Shown: positions 26,543 to 35,018 of the stretch, in pieces
Layout of the letters: every line of letters begins with the position of its first letter
Position numbering within the stretch: the first letter of the stretch is position 1
Source: Gammaproteobacteria bacterium UBA5109
GTDB lineage: Bacteria > Pseudomonadota > Gammaproteobacteria > Pseudomonadales > Pseudohongiellaceae
Direction: 5' to 3'
Assembly: GCA_002414385.1 (NCBI GenBank)
Contig: DHZH01000002.1
Span: 403,591 to 467,590 of the forward strand
Length of the DNA stretch: 64,000 nt
Position numbers and translations under genes: made by a program
Notes under the pieces: generated by a model
The model's input: only the letters and a program-made list of their open reading frames with translations
What the model was told of the DNA's origin: nothing
Databases searched by the model: none

Positions 26543-27335
26543 ATACCGGATAGCAAAAAATGAAGTGGCTCGCTCGTTTAACCAGGCGGTGAAAAGCTAC
26601 GATGCACATGCATCATTGCAGCGTGAAGTGGCCGATAAACTACTGGGAAAAATTCAGGCAGATGACCGGGTAAAACGCTTGCTGGATCTGGGAAGTGGTA
26701 CCGGTTATTGCACAGCGAGTCTACAAAAGCTGTTCCCTGCTGCAGAAATTGTCAGCCTGGATATCGCCGAGGGCATGCTGGGTTTTGCCGCCCGTCAACA
26801 TCAGCAGGAAAATCTTAATGAATATTTTGTCTGCGCCGACGCTGAAAACCTGCCTTTCAGGGATAACAGTTTTGACCTGATTTTTTCATCACTGGCTATT
26901 CAATGGTGTCAGAATTATCCTGCGCTGTTTAATGACCTGCACCGGGTAATGCAGAATGATGGCAAAATATTCATGACTACCTTCGGGCCGGGAACACTGG
27001 TTGAGCTTGAACAGGCCTGGCAAAAAATTGATGATGCCGTGCATGTTAATCATTTTCATGATGATGTGGCTTTACGGAATGTGCTTGAGCACGCAGGTTT
27101 TCAAAAACCTGTTCTGCAGGGTGAAAAAAAACTGCGTTACTATCCAAACCTGGCAGCGCTGACTCGCGAGCTTAAATCCATTGGTGCACGCAACTTGAAT
27201 GCCGGGCGGGGTCGGGGGCTGAATGGTCGTAACAAGATTGTCAGACTAAAACAGGCCTTTGAGGGGAACTCTGAAACCGGGCGTGGCATTCCGGTGACTT
27301 ATCAGCTGCAGTACCTGAGTGCCGGAGTAGTGTAG
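26529..27335 (+). CDS. bioC: malonyl-ACP O-methyltransferase
   Basis: SAM methyltransferase that caps malonyl-ACP to start pimelate synthesis. 268 residues, with N-terminal KNEVARSFNQAVKSYDAHASLQ typical of BioC, SAM motif LLDLGSGTGYCT and SSLAIQWCQN. The matching esterase gene bioH is absent between bioF and bioC, so the cap must be removed by an enzyme encoded elsewhere. Confidence 0.95.
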   Translation: MLQAEYRIAKNEVARSFNQAVKSYDAHASLQREVADKLLGKIQADDRVKRLLDLGSGTGYCTASLQKLFPAAEIVSLDIAEGMLGFAARQHQQENLNEYFVCADAENLPFRDNSFDLIFSSLAIQWCQNYPALFNDLHRVMQNDGKIFMTTFGPGTLVELEQAWQKIDDAVHVNHFHDDVALRNVLEHAGFQKPVLQGEKKLRYYPNLAALTRELKSIGARNLNAGRGRGLNGRNKIVRLKQAFEGNSETGRGIPVTYQLQYLSAGVV

Positions 27336-27336
27336 G

Positions 27337-27984
27337 GTGCATACGGGGACTTACTTTGTAACTGGTACCGACACTGGTGTTGGGAAAACCCATGTTGCTT
27401 GCACCCTGTTAAAATCAGCGCAGCAGGCAGGATACTCCACGGCAGCATTTAAACCCCTGGCAGCTGGAGGAGAAGCCACTCCTTCGGGCATGCAAAATGA
27501 GGATGCACTGCGTTTGCAGCAGGCCTGTACCCTGTCATTGTCATATGAAGAAATTAATCCACTGTGCCTGCAACAGGCTATTGCCCCGCACCTTGCTGCA
27601 CAACTGGAAGGTATTACCCTGAGCGTGAAAGAACTCGGGCGCTTGTGCCTGGAGGCCACAGCCAGGGATGTTGATTTCATGCTGATTGAAGGAGCCGGTG
27701 GCTGGAAGGTCCCGTTAAATGAATCTGAAACTATGGCTGATCTGGTCAGAGTGCTGAATATTCCGGTGATCCTGGTAGTCGGCATGCGTCTGGGCTGTAT
27801 CAATCATGCCCTGCTCAGCGCTGCAGCAATCAAGGAAGACGGGCTCAAACTCTATGGTTGGATTGCCAATCAACTTGATCCGGCCATGCCAGCTTACCGG
27901 GAAAATATAACCACGCTCGAACACATGATTGATGCACCGATGCTGGCTGAAATCGGCTGGGAGCATGGTCCGCAGTCAGCCTGA
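27337..27984 (+). CDS. bioD: dethiobiotin synthetase
   Basis: ATP-dependent ring closure of DAPA to dethiobiotin. 215 residues with P-loop TGTDTGVGKTHVA, KPLAAG and IEGAGGWKVPLN. GTG start one base after the bioC stop. Last gene of the biotin operon. Confidence 0.96.
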   Translation: MHTGTYFVTGTDTGVGKTHVACTLLKSAQQAGYSTAAFKPLAAGGEATPSGMQNEDALRLQQACTLSLSYEEINPLCLQQAIAPHLAAQLEGITLSVKELGRLCLEATARDVDFMLIEGAGGWKVPLNESETMADLVRVLNIPVILVVGMRLGCINHALLSAAAIKEDGLKLYGWIANQLDPAMPAYRENITTLEHMIDAPMLAEIGWEHGPQSA

Positions 27985-28047
27985 TGGAATATGACCGACC
28001 CCGGCAAGTTCGTGGTTCATACCGCTCCTACCCTGTTTGGCACAATT

Positions 28048-28056
28048 TGTTATAAT
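28048..28056 (+). promoter_or_regulatory. extended -10 promoter upstream of trhO
   Basis: TGT-TATAAT: consensus -10 with TG extension and no good -35, about 53 bases before the trhO ATG. Prediction only. Confidence 0.5.
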
Positions 28057-28108
28057 CCCGCCCGCATTTTGCTCCGGATTTACGCTCCGACTCGCAAAGG
28101 TAAAAACG

Positions 28109-29107
28109 ATGAACAAGCCCAACATTATCGTCTGCGCACTGTATCATTTTGTCAGGCTCGACGAATTCGAAAAACTGCAGCAACCGCTGCTGGACCTGAT
28201 GCTGGCGCAAAAGGTCAAAGGTACCCTGCTTCTGGCTCATGAAGGTATTAATGGCACCATTGCCGGCTCCCGAGAGGGAATTGATGCCGTCATTGCCTGG
28301 TTAAAAGCTGATCCGCGACTGCAAGACCTCGACTACAAGGAATCTTTTGATGATGATTACCCCTTTTATCGCAGCAAGGTAAAGCTGAAAAAGGAAATCG
28401 TTACTATGGGGGTTGAGGATATTGATCCCAGGCGCAAAGTTGGAACCCATGTTGATCCGGAGTACTGGAATGAACTTATTTCAGACCCGGAAGTGCTGCT
28501 GATTGATACCCGAAATGATTATGAAGTGGCAATCGGCACCTTTAAAAATGCTGTGAACCCGAATACCAAAGCCTTCCGTGACTTCCCGGATTATGTCAGG
28601 GCCAATCTGAATCCGGACAAACATAAGAAAATAGCCATGTTTTGTACTGGCGGCATTCGTTGCGAGAAGTCCACTGCCTATCTAAAGGAAAAGGGATTTG
28701 ATGAGGTTTATCACCTGAAGGGAGGCATCCTTAAATATCTGGAAGAGATTCCGCAGGATGAATCACTGTGGGAAGGTGAATGTTTTGTGTTTGATAACCG
28801 GGTGTCAGTGGATCACGGCTTGCAAAAAGGTACCTATGATCAGTGCCATGCCTGTCGTCTGCCCATTACCGAAGCGGACAAACAGCATGAACACTATGAG
28901 AAAGGCGTCTCCTGCCCGCAATGTTACGAGCATTTAAGCCCCGCGCAAAAGCAGGCCTTCAAGGAACGTCAGCGACAGATAGACCTGGCACTGAGTCGTG
29001 GTGAAGTTCATCTGGGATCGGAGGTCAGTGAAACCATTGCCCAGCGCAAGCAAAGCAAACTGGCTTTCAAGGAAAAACAAAAAAGGGCCAATACCGGTCA
29101 AATTTAA
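28109..29107 (+). CDS. trhO: tRNA uridine(34) hydroxylase (rhodanese domain)
   Basis: YceA/TrhO makes 5-hydroxyuridine at tRNA position 34 independently of prephenate. 332 residues: N-terminal acylphosphatase-like domain (ALYHFVRL...GTLLLAHEGINGTIAG), rhodanese domain with catalytic Cys in FCTGGIRCEKSTAYLKEKG, and a C-terminal zinc-like CHACRLPI...CPQCYEHL. ATG 28109, with AAAGG upstream, is chosen over 28037 because the conserved part begins here. Confidence 0.95.
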   Translation: MNKPNIIVCALYHFVRLDEFEKLQQPLLDLMLAQKVKGTLLLAHEGINGTIAGSREGIDAVIAWLKADPRLQDLDYKESFDDDYPFYRSKVKLKKEIVTMGVEDIDPRRKVGTHVDPEYWNELISDPEVLLIDTRNDYEVAIGTFKNAVNPNTKAFRDFPDYVRANLNPDKHKKIAMFCTGGIRCEKSTAYLKEKGFDEVYHLKGGILKYLEEIPQDESLWEGECFVFDNRVSVDHGLQKGTYDQCHACRLPITEADKQHEHYEKGVSCPQCYEHLSPAQKQAFKERQRQIDLALSRGEVHLGSEVSETIAQRKQSKLAFKEKQKRANTGQI

Positions 29108-29166
29108 TTCGCAATTCAATGTTAAAATCGCCTCCGTTTTGTTGGCAGAACGATAAAGGAAAATAA

Positions 29167-30027
29167 ATGAATAAAAAACTACTATCCCTGCTTGTCTCAT
29201 TAGTCGTGGTTGTTGGAGGCCTTTACTGGGTCTTTGGCTTGCCCGCTGTCGGTAACCCGGAAATTCCGACTTCTCCGGAAGCTATCGCACGTGGCGAGTA
29301 TCTCTACAATGCTGCTGGTTGTAATGCCTGTCACCAAACAGGAGATGCAGAGGGACCAAGTGGGGGTTATGAAATCGAATCGCCCTTTGGCGGACATTTT
29401 GTCACACCAAACATTACCCCGGATGAAGAAACCGGAATTGGTGGCTGGACCGGGCGTGATTTTATTCTGGCCATTAAACATGGTCGTTCCCCAGACGGCG
29501 GGTTCTACTGGCCGGCTTTTCCATATCGTTCATACATGGGTATGAGCGATGAAGAGGTGCTGGATATTGCTGCCTACATGGTGACCCTGTCACCGATTGC
29601 CAGTGAAAGTTACCAGCATGAACTGCCAGCCTGGCAATTCAGCTGGATGATGAGTGGCTGGAATATCATGGCTGATTTCATGGAAGGGGAACCACCGGCG
29701 GTGGCGGATGACCCACAGCTGCAACGAGGTGCACATCTGGCCCGTCATTTCAGCCACTGTGGCGAATGCCATACCCCGAGAAATGCCCTGGGTATTTCTG
29801 ACCTGAGCAATGAGTTTGCCGGTCAGGAAGGTGTTGCGTCAGCACCACTGACCCCCGAAGGCCTGGCCGATTATTCCTATGATGATTTTGTATACTTTCT
29901 GGAAGATGGATTCACCATGAACTTCGAACAGGTTGGTGGTGAAATGCTGGATGTTATCGAACATACCAGTCAGCTGTCGCAGGAAGACCGTGAAGCCCTG
30001 GCGGCTTTTCTGATGCGTGACAGGTAA
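29167..30027 (+). CDS. diheme cytochrome c
   Basis: 286 residues: an N-terminal membrane anchor or signal (LLSLLVSLVVVVGGLYWVFG) followed by two cytochrome c domains with CNACHQ (residues 52-57) and CGECHTP near residue 197. GGHFVTPNITPDEETGIGGW is typical of cytochrome subunits of alcohol/aldehyde dehydrogenases. No dehydrogenase gene is adjacent, so the donor is unknown. Confidence 0.88.
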   Translation: MNKKLLSLLVSLVVVVGGLYWVFGLPAVGNPEIPTSPEAIARGEYLYNAAGCNACHQTGDAEGPSGGYEIESPFGGHFVTPNITPDEETGIGGWTGRDFILAIKHGRSPDGGFYWPAFPYRSYMGMSDEEVLDIAAYMVTLSPIASESYQHELPAWQFSWMMSGWNIMADFMEGEPPAVADDPQLQRGAHLARHFSHCGECHTPRNALGISDLSNEFAGQEGVASAPLTPEGLADYSYDDFVYFLEDGFTMNFEQVGGEMLDVIEHTSQLSQEDREALAAFLMRDR

Positions 30028-30058
30028 GAGTTAAAGCTTATATAGAAATACAGAGCAT

Positions 30059-30087
30059 AAAAAAAGGCAGCCTGGGCTGCCTTTTTT
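30059..30087. terminator. bidirectional Rho-independent terminator
   Basis: A run, GGCAGC, CTGG loop, GCTGCC, T6: works on both strands between the convergent cytochrome genes. Confidence 0.9.
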
Positions 30088-30116
30088 AATTCCGGTAATA
30101 CTGATTCTAGTCAGTA

Positions 30117-30584
30117 TTATTCAGCACGATATGCATCGTGGCAGGCGCCACACATTGGGCCAACCTGCTGAATAGCTGAGCGCACACCACCGGCACCCTC
30201 ACTGTTGAGAGTTTCAATAGCGGCATTAGCACCATCAACCAGGTCCATTGCAGCCTGTTCAAAACCACCCATATCGCCCCAGATGCGATCAAGCGCACGG
30301 GTCTCAACGTTAAAACCACTTGTATCCGCTCCGAAAGTCGGAACAATCATACTGGCCAGCACTTCGATGTTTTCCAGTGCTCCGATTGCAACTTCAGCAT
30401 TGTAATCACCGCCACGAGCCATACCCTGCAGAGGGGCCATGTTGAATGCCAGCAATTTAAATACAGCCTGTCTGGTTTCAGTATCTACCACAGCCTGCTC
30501 TTCGGCAGAGCGGTTCTGGGCAAAGCTATTGATGGAAAGAATTGAGCCAAAAACGGCTACTGCGATCAAGATTGCACGTTTCAT
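30117..30584 (-). CDS. cytochrome c' family protein
   Basis: 155 residues: signal peptide (ILIAVAVFGSILSINSFAQ) and a four-helix-bundle cytochrome with the single C-terminal heme motif CGACHDAYR, the hallmark of cytochrome c' (CxxCHxxYR). Such proteins bind nitric oxide and CO in the periplasm. GGGGAAAA precedes the ATG. The function here is inferred from the fold; it fits the NnrS and NsrR signals 8 kb away. Confidence 0.9.
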   Translation of the reverse strand: MKRAILIAVAVFGSILSINSFAQNRSAEEQAVVDTETRQAVFKLLAFNMAPLQGMARGGDYNAEVAIGALENIEVLASMIVPTFGADTSGFNVETRALDRIWGDMGGFEQAAMDLVDGANAAIETLNSEGAGGVRSAIQQVGPMCGACHDAYRAE

Positions 30585-30938
30585 AATGTTTTCCCCATTC
30601 TATAAACGTTAATAGTCTCTTAAATAATGTTCTTTATCAGACAGGCCTGGGACAGCCTGAATTTTTATACCACTGTATGTCGTGGGGCCGCTAGTGTAAC
30701 AGCAGACTGTTGTGAAAGTCACTAGCTACGGGACTCTCTTGGTTTCCCTCCATGGCCAATTAGGTGTTTCATTATCATCGATATTGGCACTCAAGTATCG
30801 TTCAAATATGCAAATTAAATGAATTTTAGGAAAAGTGCGCATGGCTGAGTTTGTGGCTCTTGGGTATACAGTGATTGACCTCAACCGCCCTCTCCGCTAG
30901 GGTTCGCTATCCTGACAAGCGAAATAACGAGATCGCTG
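30585..30938. other. 354-base gap cytochrome c'-xseB
   Basis: No RNA gene or convincing CDS. A weak promoter-like pair TTGACC (30875-30880), 17 bases, TAGGGT (30898-30903) precedes xseB. A 19-codon frame at 30841-30900 after AGGAAAA was judged too weak to annotate. Confidence 0.5.
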
Positions 30939-31184
30939 ATGAGCACTAAAAAAGCCAAATTCAACTTTGAAGATGCGATTGAGCAGCTTGAAGAGCTGGT
31001 AGAGGCGCTGGAAGAGGGTGAACTGAGTCTGGAAGAGTCTCTCAAAGCCTTTGAAGACGGTATAAAACTGACCCGAGAGTGCCAGGTGGCACTGGAAAAA
31101 GCTGAACAGCGTATTCAGTTGCTTACCAAGGACAGTGATTTACCTGAAGCGGAAGCCTTTGAACCTGATTCCGATGATGATTAG
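30939..31184 (+). CDS. xseB: exodeoxyribonuclease VII small subunit
   Basis: 81 residues, the usual size, with FEDAIEQLEELVEALE and LSLEESLKAFEDGIKL helices that form the coiled XseB hairpin binding XseA. First gene of the xseB-ispA-dxs set common in gammaproteobacteria; 29 bases to ispA. Confidence 0.95.
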   Translation: MSTKKAKFNFEDAIEQLEELVEALEEGELSLEESLKAFEDGIKLTRECQVALEKAEQRIQLLTKDSDLPEAEAFEPDSDDD

Positions 31185-31213
31185 CAGCGGTCTGGGTCCG
31201 CCAGCATAAATCA

Positions 31214-32101
31214 ATGAAAATCGAGCAATACCTGAGGGCAAAAAAAAGTCGTATTGAACGTTTACTGGATGAAATTCTTTCATCCGGAGAGCATAAGTCA
31301 CGGCTTGATCAGGCTATGCATTATGCCGTGATGAATGGCGGCAAGCGCTTACGACCGGTGTTGGCCTATGCCAGTGCCGAAGCGCTGGGGGCTGAAGCAG
31401 ATTGTGCTGATATTCCAGCATGTGTGGTAGAACTGATTCATGCCTATTCCCTGATTCATGATGATCTGCCGGCCATGGACGATGATGCACTCAGGCGCGG
31501 TAATCCGACCTGTCATATCGAATACGATGAAGCCACAGCAATACTTGCCGGTGATGCATTACAAAGCCTGGCCTTTGAGTTGCTCAGCGAGCACAGCTCC
31601 CTGCAGGTAGCGGACAGGCTGCGGGTTGAGATGATTGTTACCCTGAGCAGGGCAATCGGACGCAGTGGCATGGCAGGTGGACAGACTATCGATTTTTTTG
31701 AGACCGGACAGGTCATGACGGAAACAGATTTAGCTATAATGCATGGCCTCAAAACCGGCGCCCTGATCAAGGCCAGCGTCAGGCTGGGGGCATTGAGTAC
31801 CGGACATGCCGAACGAGCACAACTGGACGCACTGGATAATTATGCAAGTGCGCTGGGACTGGCTTTCCAGGTACAGGATGACATCCTTGATGTTGAGGGT
31901 GATACTGCCATACTTGGCAAACAACAGGGCAAGGATGAGGCGCTGGGTAAGGTTACCTATCCCAGTATTCTGGGGCTAGAAGCTGCCCGTGACAAAGCCC
32001 GGCAACTTTGTGAAGAAGCCATTGCTGCCCTGGAAAAATTTGATGCTGCCGCACAGCCTTTACGGGACCTGGCAGCTTATGTAGTACACAGAAGTTACTA
32101 G
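31214..32101 (+). CDS. ispA: farnesyl diphosphate synthase
   Basis: Head-to-tail condensation of IPP with DMAPP and GPP. 295 residues; GGKRLRPVL, first Asp-rich motif DDLPAMDDD (with the short chain-length spacing), LKTGALIKASVRLGA and second motif FQVQDDILD. Lies between xseB and dxs in one operon. Confidence 0.96.
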   Translation: MKIEQYLRAKKSRIERLLDEILSSGEHKSRLDQAMHYAVMNGGKRLRPVLAYASAEALGAEADCADIPACVVELIHAYSLIHDDLPAMDDDALRRGNPTCHIEYDEATAILAGDALQSLAFELLSEHSSLQVADRLRVEMIVTLSRAIGRSGMAGGQTIDFFETGQVMTETDLAIMHGLKTGALIKASVRLGALSTGHAERAQLDALDNYASALGLAFQVQDDILDVEGDTAILGKQQGKDEALGKVTYPSILGLEAARDKARQLCEEAIAALEKFDAAAQPLRDLAAYVVHRSY

Positions 32102-32118
32102 TTCTATAAAGAAGAAGT

Positions 32119-34005
32119 ATGTTTGAAGAAATTCCACAGGAGCGGCCGCAAACACCGCTGCTGGATAGCATTAATGCCCCCGCCGATCTGCGTGAACTTG
32201 AAGCAGAACAACTGGAGCAACTGGCAACAGAGTTGCGGGCCTTTCTGTTGTATTCAGTTGGTAAATCCGGCGGCCATTTTGGAGCCGGCCTTGGCGTGGT
32301 GGAACTGACCATCGCCCTGCATTATGTTCTGAATACTCCTGATGACAGACTGGTCTGGGATGTCGGACACCAGTCCTACCCGCACAAAATCCTCACAGGT
32401 CGCCGTGACCGCATGCATACCATCCGGCAAAAAGACGGGCTGGCAGCTTTCAACAACCGTGAAGAAAGTGAATACGATACCTTCGGTGTTGGTCATTCAA
32501 GCACATCCATTTCTGCCGCGCTGGGAATGATGGTAGCCAAACGTAAAAGTGGCAGTGAGCATAAAATTGTTGCTGTCATTGGTGACGGCGCCATGACTGC
32601 CGGAATGGCATTTGAGGCCCTGAATCATGCCTGTGAACTGGATGACGATATTCTGGTCATTCTTAATGACAACAACATGTCGATATCCAAAAATGTCGGC
32701 GGGCTGTCAAGCTACTTTGCCCGGATGTGGGCCAGCAAACCGTACAATTTTCTGCGTTCCGGGAGCAAGAAAGTGTTATCGAAAGTGCCTCAGGCCTGGA
32801 AAGCAGCACATCGTGCCGAGGAATACATGAAAGGCATGGTGTCGCCAGCGACAATTTTTGAAGAACTGGGCTTTAATTATTTTGGCCTGATAGACGGACA
32901 TGACATTGATGGCCTGGTCGATATTCTTGAAAATATCAGGAATCTCAAAGGGCCGTTGTTATTGCATGTGGTAACCCAGAAAGGCAAAGGGTATCTGCCC
33001 GCTGAGGAAGATCCTTATGGTATGCATGCGCTCAACAAGCTGGTGCCTGAGGAAGAAAAGCAGCAGCCGGCAAGTAACATTCCGACCTACTCAAAAATAT
33101 TTGGTCAGTGGCTTTGTGAGACGGCTGAACAGGATGCCAGGCTTATGGCGATCACACCGGCAATGGGTGAGGGTTCAGGCATGCGTGAGTTTGAGGAAAA
33201 ATTTCCAGAACGCTTCTTTGATGTTGCTATTGCCGAGCAGCATGCGCTGACCTTTGCAGCAGGTATGGCCTGTGACGGGCTCAAACCGGTTGTCGCCATT
33301 TATTCAACATTCCTGCAGCGGGCATATGATCAGTTGATTCATGATATTGCCCTGCAGGATCTTGATGTGCTGTTTGCCATCGACCGTGCAGGTCTGGTTG
33401 GTGCAGACGGACCGACACATGCTGGCAGTTTTGATTTGAGTTATCTGCGCTGTATTCCCAATCTGGTAGTCATGGCGCCCAGTGATGAAAATGAAATGCG
33501 TCATATGCTTTATACCGGTTTTCAACTTCCCGGTCCTGTGGCTGTGCGTTATCCACGTGGCAGCGCAAGAGGGTTTGAGCTGGATGATGAGCTACACCAG
33601 CTGGAGCCAGGTAAAGCGATTATTCGTCGGCACGGAAAACAGGTAGCGATTCTGGTTTTTGGTACTTTACTCAAGAATACGATCAAGTGTGCGGAAGAAC
33701 TGAATGCAACCCTGGTCGATATGCGTTTTGTCAAGCCGCTGGACGAGGCGCTGATTGCCGAGCTGGCAGCGGAATATGATTTACTGGTAACGGTAGAAGA
33801 AAATGTGATCAAGGGCGGTGCAGGCTCTGCAGTCAATGAATTCCTTGAAGCAAGAGGCCTGAGTGTGCCAATACTGAACCTGGGCTTGCCCGACAAGTTT
33901 CTCGGACATGGAAAAGTTGCGGAGCTACTGGCAGATTGCGGCCTCGACGAAGCAGGAATCAGTCAGTCTGTAAGCAAAAGACTGCAACAGCTCAAGCAAG
34001 CCTAA
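32119..34005 (+). CDS. dxs: 1-deoxy-D-xylulose-5-phosphate synthase
   Basis: Thiamine-diphosphate transketolase-like enzyme starting the MEP isoprenoid pathway. 628 residues; GHQSYPHKILTGRRD, ThDP motif GDGAMTAGMAFEALNH...NDNNMSIS, catalytic region AEQHALTFAAGMA and RYPRGSA. Its stop overlaps by four bases with the convergent double-PPC gene. Confidence 0.97.
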   Translation: MFEEIPQERPQTPLLDSINAPADLRELEAEQLEQLATELRAFLLYSVGKSGGHFGAGLGVVELTIALHYVLNTPDDRLVWDVGHQSYPHKILTGRRDRMHTIRQKDGLAAFNNREESEYDTFGVGHSSTSISAALGMMVAKRKSGSEHKIVAVIGDGAMTAGMAFEALNHACELDDDILVILNDNNMSISKNVGGLSSYFARMWASKPYNFLRSGSKKVLSKVPQAWKAAHRAEEYMKGMVSPATIFEELGFNYFGLIDGHDIDGLVDILENIRNLKGPLLLHVVTQKGKGYLPAEEDPYGMHALNKLVPEEEKQQPASNIPTYSKIFGQWLCETAEQDARLMAITPAMGEGSGMREFEEKFPERFFDVAIAEQHALTFAAGMACDGLKPVVAIYSTFLQRAYDQLIHDIALQDLDVLFAIDRAGLVGADGPTHAGSFDLSYLRCIPNLVVMAPSDENEMRHMLYTGFQLPGPVAVRYPRGSARGFELDDELHQLEPGKAIIRRHGKQVAILVFGTLLKNTIKCAEELNATLVDMRFVKPLDEALIAELAAEYDLLVTVEENVIKGGAGSAVNEFLEARGLSVPILNLGLPDKFLGHGKVAELLADCGLDEAGISQSVSKRLQQLKQA

Positions 34006-35000
34006 AGCAGTTTCGAGCCAAACTGAATTTCACCATCCGGAATTTGCGGAACAGGTTCCTCGACAGGCGCTGATGTAGCAGCGCTGATATTGGTTTCCCA
34101 ACTGTCTTCCGAGTATTCAGAAATAGCCAGGAAAGCCAGCCGACCACTGTTATCTTCCGAGTAGGTGCCGACATAAATATCATACTCACCTGATTCGGGT
34201 GACGAGAAATAATATCCTCCGTTCAGGTTTTCCAGGCTGGAATTGTCATCATTGCAAAACCAGGAACCGCCGGGAGACTGAATGGAAATCGTCGTATCGT
34301 AGTCTGCACTGGTATAGATTCCCAACCCCAGACTACTGGTAGTACTGGGAGAATAATTAAGGCGATAAGTCGGTCCGTCACTAACATAACCGGCACAACC
34401 GTTACTTAAGTTATCTGCATCGTTGGGTCCACCAGCTACCACTTCAAAAACATAAGGATCAGGAAGGAACCCCCCGGACAGGCTGATTTCCGGGGAAGCT
34501 GCCTGTAAATCTGTTTCCCAGCTGCTTTCAGAAAACTCAGTGATTGCCAGAATCGCATTTCTGTTGGTATTGCTTTCTGAATAGGTTCCCACCCAGATGT
34601 CATACTGCCCGGATGCCGGGTCACTGAAGTAATAGCCTGAATTCAGGTTATTCAGATCGCTGTGGTCATCATTACAATACCAGTCACCGTTAGGGTTATT
34701 GATCAGCAGGGTAGTATCGTATTCGGCATTGACATAAATACCCAGGCCGAGGCTGCCAGGGCTGAAATTCAAACGGTAAGTAGGTTCGTCAGTGATATAG
34801 CCATTACAGGAAGAATCAGCATCATCGGCATCAAAGCTGCCCCCGGCCAGTACAGAAATGACGTTCGGGTCTGGAGTAAATCCGCCACTAAGTGATCCCG
34901 TTCCAAAACGCGGAGTGAGAGAAAAATCCTGGGCCATTGCCATAGAGCAAACAAAGGTACCAGTTGTAATAAGTAATAATCTGCTTTTATGAAAAGTCAT
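34002..35000 (-). CDS. secreted protein with two tandem PPC-like domains
   Basis: 332 residues from ATG 35000 (GTG at 35003 also possible). Signal peptide ending AMAQ, then two repeats of about 115 residues (about 40-157 and 172-290). Each has GGF-x-PDP, AGG...DA, a Cys, a GY-x-D segment, PTYRLN, LGLGIY, a YDTT strand, W-x-CNDD and GYYF...SG-x-YDI-x-VGTYSE. The pattern resembles bacterial pre-peptidase C-terminal (PPC) beta-sandwiches. The closest copy is the N-terminal domain of the FHA protein at 37954-39888. It lies 18 bases after the kinase gene, so it belongs to the phospho-signalling operon; probable periplasmic ligand-binding partner. Confidence 0.75.
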   Translation of the reverse strand: MTFHKSRLLLITTGTFVCSMAMAQDFSLTPRFGTGSLSGGFTPDPNVISVLAGGSFDADDADSSCNGYITDEPTYRLNFSPGSLGLGIYVNAEYDTTLLINNPNGDWYCNDDHSDLNNLNSGYYFSDPASGQYDIWVGTYSESNTNRNAILAITEFSESSWETDLQAASPEISLSGGFLPDPYVFEVVAGGPNDADNLSNGCAGYVSDGPTYRLNYSPSTTSSLGLGIYTSADYDTTISIQSPGGSWFCNDDNSSLENLNGGYYFSSPESGEYDIYVGTYSEDNSGRLAFLAISEYSEDSWETNISAATSAPVEEPVPQIPDGEIQFGSKLL

Positions 35001-35018
35001 CACTGAACCTCTATGGTC

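Noticed and set aside
30841..30900. 19-codon frame upstream of xseB as a leader peptide
   Set aside because: Only a moderate AGGAAAA and no attenuator structure; not supportable.
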